The notes: generated by a model not told the origin, from the sequence alone. DNA of 64,000 nucleotides from Porphyrobacter sp. (GCA_027531395.1 JAPZRO010000001.1:608377-672376); one strand, 5' to 3'. Positions 25,873 through 37,453 are shown, counted from the stretch's first letter. Translations and numbers: made by a program.

Positions 25873-26757
25873 GTGTCATTGCTCCTCGCCTTGCTGCTTC
25901 AGGTCGGCCCCGATCCCATGAACGGGGGGATGCGCGGCGATGATCTGGTGCGCGACCGCCCGCCTCGTCCCGACCGCTCCGCGCTGACCGAGCAGGAGAC
26001 GCTCGATCCCACCAGCGCCTGGCTCCAGACCTGCCTCGACCAGCTCGCCGCCGATCCCGCGCGCGCTCATACCATGGCGCAGATCCGGCGCGGCGAGACC
26101 AGCGGGGCCGAACGGGTGCTCGCCAACCACTGCCTCGGCACGGCGGCGAGCGAGCTCGGCCTGTGGGAGGACGCCCGCAGCGCCTTTCTGGCCGCGCATG
26201 ACGAGACGCCCGAGGGCGAACCGCGCGCCCGCGCGCGCTTTGCCGCGCTGGCGGGCAATGCCGCTCTGGCCGGCGGCGATGCGCAAGGCGCGCTGACGCT
26301 GCTCGCGCAGGCCGAAGCCGATGCCCGCGCCGCCGGTTCGACCCCGCTCGAAGCCATCGCCGCGATCGACCGCGCCCGCGCGCTGGTCAGCCTCGGGCGC
26401 GGCGAGGAGGGTCTCGCGGCGCTCGAGTCGGCGACGACACTCGCGCCCGAGAATGCCGAGGGCTGGCTGCTCAAGGCCACGCTGCTGCGCCGGCTCGACC
26501 GGCTGGGGCTGGCCCAGGAAGCGATCGAGGCAGCGGCGAAGCTCACCCCGACCAATCCCGAAGTGGGGCTTGAGGCGGGGGTGATCGCCGTGCTCGCCGG
26601 CCGTGACGAGGCCGCGCGGGCGAGCTGGCAATCGGTGCTCGACCTGCAGCCCGACAGCCTCGCGGCGGCCACCGCAAAGGACTATCTCGCCCAGCTTGGC
26701 CCGCCAACGGCCGAAACGCCCGCGCCTGCAACCGAGGAACAGGAACCGCCCGCATGA
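25873..26757 (+). CDS. Tetratricopeptide-repeat-containing hypothetical protein
   Basis: GTG-initiated ORF with helical TPR-like repeats (A-rich, LLKATLLRRLDRLGLAQEAIEAAAKLTPTNPEV). Overlaps the next start by 4 nt. Confidence 0.7.
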   Translation: MSLLLALLLQVGPDPMNGGMRGDDLVRDRPPRPDRSALTEQETLDPTSAWLQTCLDQLAADPARAHTMAQIRRGETSGAERVLANHCLGTAASELGLWEDARSAFLAAHDETPEGEPRARARFAALAGNAALAGGDAQGALTLLAQAEADARAAGSTPLEAIAAIDRARALVSLGRGEEGLAALESATTLAPENAEGWLLKATLLRRLDRLGLAQEAIEAAAKLTPTNPEVGLEAGVIAVLAGRDEAARASWQSVLDLQPDSLAAATAKDYLAQLGPPTAETPAPATEEQEPPA

Positions 26758-27749
26758 CCCGATTTTCCGTGCTCGATCTTGTCCCCGTGCGCGAGGGCGG
26801 CACGCTCACCGAAGCCTTCGCCGCCACCGCCGAACTGGCGCGCGCGGCCGAGCGTGTCGGGTGCGACCGTTTCTGGGTGGCCGAGCATCACGCGATGGAC
26901 GGGATCGCGGGCGGAGCGACCTCGGTGGTGCTCGCGCATGTCGGCAACGCCACCAGCACCATCCGCATCGGATCGGGCGGGATCATGCTGCCCAACCACA
27001 CGCCGTTCCAGATCGCCGAACAGTTCGGCACGCTGGACGCGCTGTTCCCGGGTCGGGTCGATCTCGGGCTGGGCCGTGCGCCCGGCGCAGGGCCGGAGCT
27101 GCAACGCGCGCTGCGCAAGAACCTCCATCAGGCTGCCGAGTACTTCCCGCAGGACGTGGTCGAGCTGCGCGCGCTGCTGACGGGTGACTATGATCTGCCG
27201 ATCACCGCCACCCCCGGCCTCGGCGCGAAGGTAGAGCTGTGGATGCTCGGATCGAGCCTGTTCGGCGCGAGCCTCGCGGCAAAGCTCGGCCTGCCCTATG
27301 CCTTCGCCGCCCATTTCGCGCCCGATCATCTCGACGCCGCGCTCGCGATCTACCGCCGCGACTTCCAGCCTTCCGAGGCGCTGGAGAGGCCGCACGTCAT
27401 GGTCGCCATGAACGTTTTTGCCGCCGACAGCGAATCGCAAGCGCGCCTTCTTGCGTCGAGCCAGCAGCAGAGCTTCGTGCGGCTGCGCAGCGGCACCCCG
27501 GGCAAGCTGCCGCCGCCAATCGCCGATTATACCGACACGCTGCCCGCCAGTGCGAAGGCGATGCTCGCCCATGTCGGGCAGGCCGCTGCGGTCGGCACGC
27601 CTGCACAGGTGCGCGATGGCATCGCCGCCTTCGTCGCGCGCACCGGAGCCGACGAGATCATGCTGTGCGGCGCGACCTACGAACCCGAAGCGCGCATCCG
27701 GAGCCTCGAACTGACACTGGAGGCATGCGAAAAGGCACTCGCAGCCTGA
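26754..27749 (+). CDS. Luciferase-like (LLM class) flavin-dependent oxidoreductase
   Basis: RFWVAEHHAMDGIAGGATSVVLAHVGNATSTIRIGSGGIMLPNHTPFQIAEQFGTLDALFPGRVDLGLGRAPG. Confidence 0.92.
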   Translation: MTRFSVLDLVPVREGGTLTEAFAATAELARAAERVGCDRFWVAEHHAMDGIAGGATSVVLAHVGNATSTIRIGSGGIMLPNHTPFQIAEQFGTLDALFPGRVDLGLGRAPGAGPELQRALRKNLHQAAEYFPQDVVELRALLTGDYDLPITATPGLGAKVELWMLGSSLFGASLAAKLGLPYAFAAHFAPDHLDAALAIYRRDFQPSEALERPHVMVAMNVFAADSESQARLLASSQQQSFVRLRSGTPGKLPPPIADYTDTLPASAKAMLAHVGQAAAVGTPAQVRDGIAAFVARTGADEIMLCGATYEPEARIRSLELTLEACEKALAA

Positions 27750-27879
27750 CCTTACGTTATCGTCACGCTTGGCAGGGCGCGGCTAAAAGCGTATCGCGCT
27801 CGAACACGAATACAATAATCCGGCATAATATTATTACAGCAACGCGATGCCGGTCACGCAGGATGGGCAGGAGCCGATT

Positions 27880-30800
27880 ATGGGGTCAAAGACCGCTGCT
27901 GGAGCGGCGCACCACGCGCTGATCAAGGCCTTGCGCCTTCATCTCGAAGCCTCGCTGCTGCCCGGAGACGGCCCGGCCGACAAGGCCACGCTGGATGACG
28001 CCGCACAATTCCTGCTCGCCGCCGCCGGCCCGCGCGGCCAGGGCGAATCGCTGGTCCACATCGCGTCGGACACCGGCGAGCGCCGCCTGCGGATCGCGGT
28101 GATCAATGACGACATGCCGTTCCTGGTCGATTCGGTCGCCGCGACCATCGCCGCACAGGGCCTTGCGATCGACCGCCTGCTGCACCCCGTCGCCCCCGTC
28201 ACCCGCGACGCCGCGGGAGCGATCATCGCGCTTGGCAAGCCGGGCGCCAAGGACGCCGCGGGCGCGCGCGAATCGCTGATTTATGTCGAAACCCCGCGCG
28301 CCGACGCGCGCCAGCGCCGCGAATTGCTCGAAGCGCTCAACACCACGCTCGCCGACGTGCGTGCCGCTGTCGGCGACTGGAGCGCGATGCAGGCGGTGAT
28401 GGGCGAGGATGCCGCGCGCGCTGCCGCGCTTGATCCCGAAGCGGGCGCGCTGCTCGCCTGGCTCAATGGCGGAATGCTGACCCAGCTCGGCCACCTCACC
28501 CGCTACCGCGACAAGCGCGAGGATGCGCTGCTGGGCATCTGCCGCGGCTCGGCCCGCGAGCTGCTCGCCGAATCCTCGATCGCGCGCGCCTTCGAGTGGT
28601 TCGATCGCCACGAGGCCGAAGGCCGCCCGCGCACGCTGCTGGTGATCAAGGCCAACGTCCAGTCGCGCGTCCACCGCGCCAGCCCGCTCGATCTGTTCGT
28701 TGTGCCGGTGCGCGAGAACGGCGCCATCACCGGGCTCTCGATCCACGCCGGGCTGTGGACCAGCGCCGCGCTCAACGCGCGGCCGGGCGAAGTGCCGGTG
28801 CTGCGCCGCGCGCTGGCCGATCTCACCGCCGAGCTCGGCTATGACCCGGCCGGGCACAACGGCAAGGCGCTGGTGCATGCCTTCACCTCGCTGCCCAATG
28901 ATCTGCTGATCGCCTTCGGTGCCAGCCGCATCGCCGAACTGGCGACCACCAAGATGGCGCTGATCGACCGTCCGCGCCCGCGGCTGGTGATGCTGCCGGG
29001 GACGCTCGAGCGCCATGTCTTCGCCTTCGTCTGGCTCCCGCGCGACCAGCTCTCGACCGATGTCCGGCTGCGGGTGCAGGCGATGCTGCTGGCGACGCCG
29101 GGCGCAGCGCTGCTCGACTGGAGCCTCGAGGTCGAGGGCAGCAACCTTGCGCTGCTGCGCTTCCTGATCGACGTGCGCGCCTGCGAGCGCCTGCCCGATC
29201 CGGCGGGGATCGAAGCCCAGCTGGTGGACATGCTGCGCGGCTGGAACGAGGCAGTCGAGACCCATCTCGCCGCCGGCGAGGATGATGGCCGCGCCGCGAT
29301 GCTGGCCGCGCGCTATGCCCCCGCCTTCCCGACCGGCTATCGCCTCAGCTACGGCCCCGCCGAAGCCGCGCGCGACATCGCCAAGCTGCGCACGCTGGCG
29401 CTGGCCGACAGTGACGACACCCACCCCGCCGCCGACCGCGCGACGCGCCTCTACCGCATGGACAGCGACGGCGCGGAGGCGCTGCGGCTCAAGATCTATG
29501 TCGGGCGCGGCCGCCTCGCCCTGTCCGATGCCGTGCCGGCGCTCGAACATTTCGGCTTCCGCGTCACCGCCGAAATCCCGACCTTCCTGACCGATCCGGC
29601 GCTCGGCTCGATCCACGACTTCCTGCTCGCGGTGCCCGCCGGGTTCGACGCGGGCGCGCTGCTGGCGCGCGCCACCCTGATCGAGGATGCGCTCGCCGAC
29701 GTGCTCAACGGCGTGGCCGAGGACGATCCCTTCAACCGCCTGATCGCCGCCATCGGCCTCACCCCGCGCGAGGCCAACTGGCTGCGCGCGATCTATCGCT
29801 ATCTGCGCCAGACCGGGGTGAGCTACACCATCTACACCGTGGTCGACGCGCTCGCCGGAGCGGCTCCGGTGACGCGGGCGATGATCGATCTGCTGACCGC
29901 GCGCCACGATCCGGCCTTCGCCGGCAGCCGTGAGGAGGCGATTGCCGCGGCACAGACAGCCTTCACCCGCGGCCTCGCCAAGGTCACCGCGATCAACGAC
30001 GACCGCCTGCTGCGGCTCTACCGCGCGGTGATCGACGCGGTGCTGCGCACCAACGCCTTTGCCCCTGCTTCCACCGAAGCGCTGGCGTTCAAGATCGATT
30101 CGAGCCTCGTGCCGAACCTCCCCAAGCCGGTGCCGTGGCGCGAGATCTTCGTCTACAGCGCCCGCGTCGAGGGCATCCACCTGCGCTCGGGCGCAGTGGC
30201 GCGCGGGGGCCTGCGCTGGTCCGACCGGCGCGACGACTTCCGCACCGAGATCCTCGGCCTGATGAAAGCCCAGCGCGTCAAGAATGCGGTGATCGTGCCG
30301 ACCGGCGCGAAGGGCGGGTTCTATCCCAAGCAGCTCCCCTCGCCCGCATTGGACCGCGAAGGCTGGGCCGCCGAGGGCCGCGCCTCCTATGAAATCTTCA
30401 TCCGCACGCTGCTGTCGGTCACCGACAACATCGTCGAAGGGCGCGTTGTGCACCCTGAAGGCGTGCAGGTGCTCGACGGAGAAGACCCCTATTTCGTGGT
30501 CGCCGCCGACAAGGGCACTGCGACCTTCTCCGACGTGGCCAACGGCATCGCCCAGAGCCGCGATTTCTGGCTCGACGATGCCTTCGCCAGCGGCGGATCG
30601 AACGGCTATGACCACAAGGCGATGGGCATCACCGCGCGCGGCGCGTGGGTGAGCGTGCAGCGCCACTTCCGCGAGATGGGGATCGACGTCCAGAAGGACA
30701 GCATCACCGTCGCCGGCTGCGGCGACATGTCGGGCGACGTGTTCGGCAACGGGATGCTGCTGTCGAAGGCGGTTCTGCTCGTCGCCGCCTTCGATCACCG

Positions 30801-32595
30801 CCACATCTTCCTCGATCCCTCGCCCGATCCACTGGCGAGCTGGAAGGAAAGGAAGCGCCTGTTCGAACTGCCGCGTTCGAGCTGGGAGGACTACAATCCC
30901 GCGCTGATCTCCAAGGGCGGCGGGGTGTTCAGCCGCGCCTTGAAGCGCATCAAGCTGACCAGGCAGGTGCGCGATCTGCTCGGCATCGCCGACAAGGAGA
31001 TCGAGCCCGAGGCGCTGATCTCGGCGATCCTGCGCGCGCGGGTCGATCTGCTGTGGTTCGGCGGGATCGGCACCTATGTGAAGGCGGGCCACGAGAACAA
31101 CATTCAGGTCGGCGATCCGGCCAACGACACGATCCGCATCGATGCCGAGGAGGTCGGCGCGCGGGTGATCGGCGAGGGCGCGAACCTCGGGGTGACGCAG
31201 GCGGCGCGCATCGCCTTCTCTCTGAAGGGCGGGCGCATCAACACCGACTTCATCGACAATTCCGCCGGGGTCGACTGCTCGGACAACGAGGTCAACATCA
31301 AGATCGCGCTGGCCGCGGCGCTGCGCGACGGCAAGCTGTCGGGCAAGAAGCGCAACACGCTGCTCGCGGCGATGACCGACGAGGTCGGCCAGATCGTGCT
31401 CGAGGACAACCGCCTGCAGGCGCTCGCGCTGTCGGTGGCCGAGACCGGCGGTCCGGGGGCCAGCGCCTCCTATGTCCGCCTGATCGAGCGGCTGGAGGAA
31501 GTCAGCGATTTCGACCGCCGCACCGAGGGCCTCGCCGATGGCGAGACGCTGCTGCGCCGCGCCGCCGACGGGCACGGGCTGACCCGCCCCGAACTCGCGG
31601 TGCTGCTGTCCTCGGCCAAGCTGGCGCTGCAGGAAGCGATCGAGGCGAGCGCGCTGGCCGATGATCCGGTGCTCGAAGGGATGCTGATCGCCCGCTTCCC
31701 GACGGCGATGCGCAAGACCTATGCCGCGCAGATCCGCACCCACCGGCTGCGACGCGAGATGATCGCGACCAGCCTCGCCAATCGCATCGTCAACCGGATC
31801 GGGATGGTGCATCCGTTCGAACTGGCCGAGGAGGAAGGCGTGGGCCTCGCCGAGGTCGCGGGTGCCTTCGTGGTGGCCGAGCGGCTGTTCGGGCTCGATG
31901 CGCTGTGGCGCGAGCTCGACGAGGCGGCGATCCCCGAAGCGGCGCGGCTCGCGCTGTTCGACAGGCTGGCTGCGGCGGTCGGCAACCTCATGAGCGACGT
32001 GCTGCGCACCGCTTCGGGCAAGGTCGCCGCGGGCGCGATGATCGAGAGCCTGTCGTCGGCGGTCACGGTGCTGGTGGCGGGACGCGAGGAACTGCTCACC
32101 GCCGAGCCGCGCGCGCGTTCGCTGGCGCTGCGCGACAGCTTCGTCGCGCTCGGCGCGTCCGAGGTGCTGGCGGCGCGGGTCGCCAACCTGTTCGATTTCG
32201 ACGGGGCCGTCGGCCTCGCCCAGACCGCGCGCGACACCGGGATCGACGCCAAGCTCTTGACCCATGCCTTCACCGGCATCGGCACGCGGCTGGGGCTCGA
32301 CTGGGCGCAGGGCACGGCGGCGCACATGAGCCCATCGGACGTGTGGGAGCGGCTGCTGGTGTCGGGCCTTGCGCGCGATTTCCAGCAGATGCGCATGGAG
32401 TTCCTGCGGCGGCTGATGCGCACCAAGGCCGGCAAGTCCGATCCGCTCGCGGCGGTCAATGACTGGGCGGCGCGCAATGATACGGGCGTAAGCCAGTTCC
32501 GCGCGATGATCGCCCGTGCCCAGGCCCGTCCGCCGGTCGGCGCGGCGATGCTTGCCCAGATCGCCAGTCAGGCGCGAAACCTGCTGGAGCGGTAG
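27880..32595 (+). CDS. gdhB: NAD-specific glutamate dehydrogenase, large (about 180 kDa) type
   Basis: About 1570 aa with GGLRWSDRRDDFRTEILGLMKAQRVKNAVIVPTGAKGGF and VAGCGDMSGDVFGNGMLLS. The upstream in-frame ATG at 27847 is an alternative start. Confidence 0.93.
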   Translation: MGSKTAAGAAHHALIKALRLHLEASLLPGDGPADKATLDDAAQFLLAAAGPRGQGESLVHIASDTGERRLRIAVINDDMPFLVDSVAATIAAQGLAIDRLLHPVAPVTRDAAGAIIALGKPGAKDAAGARESLIYVETPRADARQRRELLEALNTTLADVRAAVGDWSAMQAVMGEDAARAAALDPEAGALLAWLNGGMLTQLGHLTRYRDKREDALLGICRGSARELLAESSIARAFEWFDRHEAEGRPRTLLVIKANVQSRVHRASPLDLFVVPVRENGAITGLSIHAGLWTSAALNARPGEVPVLRRALADLTAELGYDPAGHNGKALVHAFTSLPNDLLIAFGASRIAELATTKMALIDRPRPRLVMLPGTLERHVFAFVWLPRDQLSTDVRLRVQAMLLATPGAALLDWSLEVEGSNLALLRFLIDVRACERLPDPAGIEAQLVDMLRGWNEAVETHLAAGEDDGRAAMLAARYAPAFPTGYRLSYGPAEAARDIAKLRTLALADSDDTHPAADRATRLYRMDSDGAEALRLKIYVGRGRLALSDAVPALEHFGFRVTAEIPTFLTDPALGSIHDFLLAVPAGFDAGALLARATLIEDALADVLNGVAEDDPFNRLIAAIGLTPREANWLRAIYRYLRQTGVSYTIYTVVDALAGAAPVTRAMIDLLTARHDPAFAGSREEAIAAAQTAFTRGLAKVTAINDDRLLRLYRAVIDAVLRTNAFAPASTEALAFKIDSSLVPNLPKPVPWREIFVYSARVEGIHLRSGAVARGGLRWSDRRDDFRTEILGLMKAQRVKNAVIVPTGAKGGFYPKQLPSPALDREGWAAEGRASYEIFIRTLLSVTDNIVEGRVVHPEGVQVLDGEDPYFVVAADKGTATFSDVANGIAQSRDFWLDDAFASGGSNGYDHKAMGITARGAWVSVQRHFREMGIDVQKDSITVAGCGDMSGDVFGNGMLLSKAVLLVAAFDHRHIFLDPSPDPLASWKERKRLFELPRSSWEDYNPALISKGGGVFSRALKRIKLTRQVRDLLGIADKEIEPEALISAILRARVDLLWFGGIGTYVKAGHENNIQVGDPANDTIRIDAEEVGARVIGEGANLGVTQAARIAFSLKGGRINTDFIDNSAGVDCSDNEVNIKIALAAALRDGKLSGKKRNTLLAAMTDEVGQIVLEDNRLQALALSVAETGGPGASASYVRLIERLEEVSDFDRRTEGLADGETLLRRAADGHGLTRPELAVLLSSAKLALQEAIEASALADDPVLEGMLIARFPTAMRKTYAAQIRTHRLRREMIATSLANRIVNRIGMVHPFELAEEEGVGLAEVAGAFVVAERLFGLDALWRELDEAAIPEAARLALFDRLAAAVGNLMSDVLRTASGKVAAGAMIESLSSAVTVLVAGREELLTAEPRARSLALRDSFVALGASEVLAARVANLFDFDGAVGLAQTARDTGIDAKLLTHAFTGIGTRLGLDWAQGTAAHMSPSDVWERLLVSGLARDFQQMRMEFLRRLMRTKAGKSDPLAAVNDWAARNDTGVSQFRAMIARAQARPPVGAAMLAQIASQARNLLER

Positions 32596-32694
32596 GCGGG
32601 GCGCTTCGCCGCTCTGCCAATTCCACCAGCTTGACCCCCCGGCAATTTGCGGCAAGTCAAAGGCCGCAAACCGCCGGAGGGGCATAGGCAGGCC

Positions 32695-33951
32695 ATGACA
32701 TCACCCAATCAGCACGCCACAGATCACTGGGACGTCGTGATCGTCGGCACCGGCCATGGCGGCGCGCAGGCGGCGATCGCGCTGCGTCAGCAAGGGCACG
32801 AAGGCTCGATCCTGATGATCGGGCGCGACGACGCCCCGCCCTACGAGCGCCCGCCGCTGTCGAAGGAATATCTCGCCGGGGACAAGGGCTTCGAGCGGAT
32901 CATGATCCGGCCCGAGAAGTTCTGGGCGGAAAAGGGCATCGATCTCAAGCTCGGCGCGGCGGTGACGGCGATCGACCCGCACGCCCACCGTCTTACCCTC
33001 AGCGACGGCAGCAGCGTCACCTATCGCAAGCTCATCTGGTCGGGCGGCGGGGATCCGCGCCGCCTGCCGGTGCCGGGCGCGGTGCTGCCCCAGGTGTTCT
33101 ACGTGCGCGACAAGTCCGATGCCGACGCGATGATGGCCGCGCTCGCCGACGGGCCGAAGCGCGCGCTGGTGATCGGCGGGGGCTATATCGGCCTCGAAGC
33201 CGCTGCGGTGCTGAGGAAGCTGGGCTGCGAGGTGGTGCTGGTCGAGATGCTGCCGCGCCTGCTGGCGCGCGTGGCGGGCGAGGAACTTTCGACCTTCTAT
33301 GCCGAGGAACACCGCCGTCAGGGCGTCGATGTGCGGCTCAACACCGGTGTCCAGGCCGTGCTCGGCGAAGAGCAGGGCAAGGTGACCGGCGTGCGCCTCG
33401 ACAACGGCACGGAAGTGGCCTGCGACATGGTGGTGGTCGGCATCGGCATCGTCCCTGCGGTCGCGCCGCTGATCGCGGCCGGCGCGGCGGGATCCAACGG
33501 CGTGGACGTCGATTTCTGCTGCCGCACCACGCTCGATGACATCTACGCCATCGGCGACTGCGCCGCTCACGCCAATCCCTACGCCGACAATGCCGTGATC
33601 CGGCTGGAATCGGTCCAGAACGCGCATGACATGGCCAACACCGTGGCGAAGGCGATCATGGGCGAGAAGGAGCCCTACAACGCCCTGCCGTGGTTCTGGT
33701 CGAACCAGTATGACCTGAAGCTGCAGACCGCAGGTCTCAGCCTCGGCTTCGACCAGACCGTGCTGCGCGGCGATCCTGCGGAGCGCAAGTTCACCGTGGT
33801 CTACCTCAAGAACGGCGTGCCGATCGCCTTCGACTGCGTGGGGACGATGAAGGACTACGTGCAGGCGCGGAAGCTGCTGGAAAGCGGGGTCGGCAGGATC
33901 GATCCGGCGCTGCTGGCCGATCCCGAAGTGGCGCTCAAGGATTTGATCTAA
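32695..33951 (+). CDS. FAD-dependent ferredoxin/rubredoxin-type reductase
   Basis: [49 protein letters not shown] and [28 protein letters not shown] dinucleotide-binding motifs. Confidence 0.9.
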   Translation: MTSPNQHATDHWDVVIVGTGHGGAQAAIALRQQGHEGSILMIGRDDAPPYERPPLSKEYLAGDKGFERIMIRPEKFWAEKGIDLKLGAAVTAIDPHAHRLTLSDGSSVTYRKLIWSGGGDPRRLPVPGAVLPQVFYVRDKSDADAMMAALADGPKRALVIGGGYIGLEAAAVLRKLGCEVVLVEMLPRLLARVAGEELSTFYAEEHRRQGVDVRLNTGVQAVLGEEQGKVTGVRLDNGTEVACDMVVVGIGIVPAVAPLIAAGAAGSNGVDVDFCCRTTLDDIYAIGDCAAHANPYADNAVIRLESVQNAHDMANTVAKAIMGEKEPYNALPWFWSNQYDLKLQTAGLSLGFDQTVLRGDPAERKFTVVYLKNGVPIAFDCVGTMKDYVQARKLLESGVGRIDPALLADPEVALKDLI

Positions 33952-34996
33952 GCCGCGCCAGCGCCCACTGGGCCGCCTCGGCCACCACCGGATCAGGGTC
34001 GTCCGTCAGCGCCTCGACTTGAGGCACGAGCGCGGCATTGCCGATGTTGCCCGCCGCGTAGAGGCAGTTCCTCACGAACCGGTCGCGCCCGATGCGCTTG
34101 ATCGGCGAGCCGGAAAACAGCGACCGGAACCCTGCGTCGTCGAGCGCCAGCAATTCGCCGAGGCGCGGGGCGACCAGCTCGGCGCGCGGCAGGAACTCCT
34201 TCATCGCCTGCGCCTGCGAAGCAAACTTGTTCCAAGGACACACCGCCAGGCAATCGTCGCAGCCGTAGATGCGGTTGCCCAGAGCGGTGCGGAATTCCTC
34301 GGCAATCGGCCCCTTGTGCTCGATGGTGAGGTAGGAAATGCAGCGCCGCGCGTCCAACTGGTAAGGCGCGGGGAAGGCGTCGGTGGGGCAGGCGTCGAGG
34401 CAGGCGCGACAGGAACCGCACTGGTCGCGGTGACCCTCGGCCGGCGCGAGGTCGAGCGTGGTGTAGATCGCGCCAAGGAACAGCCAGCTGCCGTGGGTCG
34501 GGCTGACGAGGTTGGTGTGCTTGCCCTGCCAGCCGATCCCCGCCGCTTCGCCCAGCGGCTTTTCCATCACCGGGGCGGTGTCGACGAAGACTTTCACTTC
34601 CGCCCCCGGAACCTCCTCCACCAGCCAGCGGGCGAGCGCCTTGAGGCGCTTCTTCACGACGTCATGATAGTCGCGGCCTTGTGCATAGACCGAAATCCGC
34701 GCGTGGGTGTCAGACCCCTCCAGCGCCAGCGGATCATGCGCCGGGGCGTAACTCATGCCGAGCGCGATGACGCTCTTCGCGGCGGGCCACAGGCCTTGCG
34801 GCGAGCGGCGGTGATCGAGCCGCGTGGCCATCCACTCCATCGATCCGTGATGTCCCTCGCCCAGCCATTGTTCGAGCCGGTCGGCGCGCAGCGGGTCTTC
34901 CCCCGCCGCCGCAATCCCGCAGGCGGCAAAGCCCAGCGCTCCGGCCTGTGCGGCAATGCGCGCCGCCAGATCACCGGTTGCCGGGGCGTTAACCAT
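33935..34996 (-). CDS. queG: Epoxyqueuosine reductase
   Basis: [39 protein letters not shown] and [14 protein letters not shown] (two 4Fe-4S motifs plus C-terminal HEAT-like region). Confidence 0.95.
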   Translation of the reverse strand: MVNAPATGDLAARIAAQAGALGFAACGIAAAGEDPLRADRLEQWLGEGHHGSMEWMATRLDHRRSPQGLWPAAKSVIALGMSYAPAHDPLALEGSDTHARISVYAQGRDYHDVVKKRLKALARWLVEEVPGAEVKVFVDTAPVMEKPLGEAAGIGWQGKHTNLVSPTHGSWLFLGAIYTTLDLAPAEGHRDQCGSCRACLDACPTDAFPAPYQLDARRCISYLTIEHKGPIAEEFRTALGNRIYGCDDCLAVCPWNKFASQAQAMKEFLPRAELVAPRLGELLALDDAGFRSLFSGSPIKRIGRDRFVRNCLYAAGNIGNAALVPQVEALTDDPDPVVAEAAQWALARLRSNP

Positions 34997-35042
34997 GCTT
35001 GGAGAGGCTCCCGTTTAATCCTGCCCGCTAACCGCGTAGGCC

Positions 35043-36053
35043 ATGGACATGGCGGTAAGCGAACAGAGCCTGACGGGCAATCGCGGCGATGGCTTCAGTG
35101 CCATTCCTGCCGATGCGCGCCCGCTGGCGATCGAGGCCCGCGGGCTGGTCAAGAGCTTCGACGGCACACGGGCGGTGGACGGGGTGGACATTTCCGTCCC
35201 CGAGGGCGCGATCTACGGCATTCTCGGCCCCAACGGCGCAGGGAAAACCACGACGCTGCGGATGCTGCTCGGCATCATCGACCCGGACGAAGGCGTGCGC
35301 CGCGTGTTCGGACACGACCGCCCGCACGATATCGGCCGGTTGATCGGCTACCTGCCCGAAGAACGCGGGCTCTATCCGGCGATGAAATGCGTCGAGGCGA
35401 TCGCCTTCATGGGCGCGCTCAGGGGCCTGCCGCTCAAGGAAGGGCGCAAGCGCGCGGTCGAATTGCTCGAACGCCACGGCCTCGGCTATGCCGCCGACCG
35501 CCAGATCCGCCAGCTGTCCAAGGGCATGGCGCAGACCGTGCAGCTGCTCGGCACGCTGGTGCACCAGCCGCGGCTGGTGGTGCTCGACGAGCCCTTTTCG
35601 GGCCTCGATGCGATCAACCAAGGCAAGCTGGAACTGATGATCCGCGCGCTGGCGGACGAGGGCGTGACGGTGATCTTCTCGACCCACGTGATCCACCATG
35701 CCGAACGCCTGTGCGAAGGCGTGGCGATCATTGCCGGGGGCAAGGTGCCCTACGCCGGATCGGTCGAGGCGGCGCGTGACCGGATTCCGGCGCAGGTGCG
35801 GCTGGAGACGCGGGCGCGCGAAGGCGCATGGCTCGCCGCGCTGCCCAGGGACACCCGCCGCAACGGCGATTTCTTCCAGTTTCCGCTCCCCGAAACCGGG
35901 GTCGAACCGCTGCTCCGGCAGCTGATCGAAGGCGAGGCGGGGATCCTCTCGCTCTCGATCGAACGGGCTGGCCTGCACGATGCCTTCGTCGCCATCGCCG
36001 GCGAGGCCGCCGCGCGCCAGCTTGAGGCCGACGCTGCGGAGGGCCGCGCATGA
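35043..36053 (+). CDS. ABC transporter ATP-binding protein (NatA-like)
   Basis: Walker A GPNGAGKTTTLR, signature LSKGMAQTVQLLGTL, Walker B VVLDEPFSGLD. Confidence 0.94.
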   Translation: MDMAVSEQSLTGNRGDGFSAIPADARPLAIEARGLVKSFDGTRAVDGVDISVPEGAIYGILGPNGAGKTTTLRMLLGIIDPDEGVRRVFGHDRPHDIGRLIGYLPEERGLYPAMKCVEAIAFMGALRGLPLKEGRKRAVELLERHGLGYAADRQIRQLSKGMAQTVQLLGTLVHQPRLVVLDEPFSGLDAINQGKLELMIRALADEGVTVIFSTHVIHHAERLCEGVAIIAGGKVPYAGSVEAARDRIPAQVRLETRAREGAWLAALPRDTRRNGDFFQFPLPETGVEPLLRQLIEGEAGILSLSIERAGLHDAFVAIAGEAAARQLEADAAEGRA

Positions 36054-37345
36054 GCATCGACCTGACCATCCGCCCGCGCCTCTCCGCGCTCGAAGCCGCC
36101 TGGGTGATCGCCCGGCGCGATTTCGTCGCGGTGCTGTTCAGCCGCGCCTTCCTGTTCTTCCTGCTCGGGCCGTTGTTCCCGGTAATCGTCGGCGGCCTCG
36201 CCGGCGCGATCGGCGGCGAGGTGCAGCGCGAGGCGGTGAGCGTCGAGATCGGCCTCGCCATGAGCGAGGCGGATAACGCCGCGATGATCGAGGCGGGCAA
36301 GCGCCTTACCCCGCAGCTCGGCGGCGCGCTGCCGTCGCTGCGCGAGGTGCCCGAGGCCAAGGGCGATCCCGCATTCGATGCGCGCGCCTTCATGGAAGCG
36401 CGGCGCGGGAATTACGCCGCGATCCTCACCGGCACGCTGGCAAGCCCGCAGCTGGTCGGGACCGAAGGGCAGGTTCGTCGCTGGCAGGGGCCGGTCGGCC
36501 TGCTCGCCGGCCATGCCACCAGCGCCGAGCCGACCACCTTCCCTGAAGTCGCCAGCGCGGTGGTGACCACCAGCGCCGCGGCCGAACGCTCCAGCCGCAT
36601 CCAGACCGCGCAGGTCGCGCAGATGCTGCTGTTCCTGCTGACGATGCTGCTGGCGGGCATGGTGCTCTCCAACCTCGTCGAGGAGAAGGCGAACAAGATC
36701 ATCGAGATCCTCGCCGCCGCCATCCCGATGGACGCGGTGTTCATGGGCAAGCTGTTCGCGATGCTCGCGGTGTCCTTCGTCGGCATCGGGGTATGGGGGC
36801 TGGCGGCCTATGGCTTCTGGACTGTGGGCAGCGACGCGATCACCGCAGCGAGCGGGTTCGACATCGCCCGCCTGCCCGCGCCCGCCGTGGGCTGGCCGCT
36901 GTTCCTGGCTCTGGGCGTTATCTATTTCGCGATGGCCTATCTGCTGCTCGGCGCGCTGTTCCTCACTATCGGCGCGATGGCGAACACGGTGCGCGAGGTG
37001 CAGACCCTGTCGATGCCCGTCACCATGATGCAGCTGATGGTGTTCTTCCTCGCCGCCTACACCATCAAGCAGCCCGGTTCAGGCCTCGAACTGGCGGCGA
37101 TCGTCTTCCCGCTGTCCTCGCCTTTCGCGATGTTGGCGCGCGCGGCGATGGAGCCTTCCTTGTGGACCCACGCGCTCGCGTTGGCGTGGCAGGGGCTGGC
37201 GGTGCTGGCACTGGTCAAGGGCGGCGCGGTGCTGTTCCGCAAGCGGGTGATGAAGTCGGGCGGGGCCGGACGCGCCCCGCGCAATGGGGGGCGCCGCGGC
37301 TGGTTCGCCCGTCGCACCTCAGGCACGGCCGAACCGGCGGAATAG
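36050..37345 (+). CDS. ABC-2 type transporter permease (NatB-like)
   Basis: 4-nt overlap with the ATPase gene, multiple TM segments, VEEKANKIIEILAAAIPMDAVFMGKLFA. Confidence 0.9.
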   Translation: MSIDLTIRPRLSALEAAWVIARRDFVAVLFSRAFLFFLLGPLFPVIVGGLAGAIGGEVQREAVSVEIGLAMSEADNAAMIEAGKRLTPQLGGALPSLREVPEAKGDPAFDARAFMEARRGNYAAILTGTLASPQLVGTEGQVRRWQGPVGLLAGHATSAEPTTFPEVASAVVTTSAAAERSSRIQTAQVAQMLLFLLTMLLAGMVLSNLVEEKANKIIEILAAAIPMDAVFMGKLFAMLAVSFVGIGVWGLAAYGFWTVGSDAITAASGFDIARLPAPAVGWPLFLALGVIYFAMAYLLLGALFLTIGAMANTVREVQTLSMPVTMMQLMVFFLAAYTIKQPGSGLELAAIVFPLSSPFAMLARAAMEPSLWTHALALAWQGLAVLALVKGGAVLFRKRVMKSGGAGRAPRNGGRRGWFARRTSGTAEPAE

Positions 37346-37453
37346 GTTCCAAATCGCAACCCACTATTGACAACCCTGTCAGTTAAGGCAGGATGCGACT
37401 CGGACCAGCGCGGCCCCTTGCGTTTGAGGGAGCTCGCCGGACGGGAGAGAGAC

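Noticed and set aside
27795-27840. AT-rich AATAAT...ATTATT inverted repeat upstream of gdhB as an operator
   Set aside because: Low-complexity AT sequence; probably just promoter/UP-element composition in a GC-rich genome.
27886-32685. 1599-aa ORF on the minus strand opposite the NAD-glutamate dehydrogenase
   Set aside because: Shadow ORF caused by high GC and strong third-position bias. Composition is R/H/Q/G/D-rich with no family motifs, while the plus strand carries a clear full-length enzyme.
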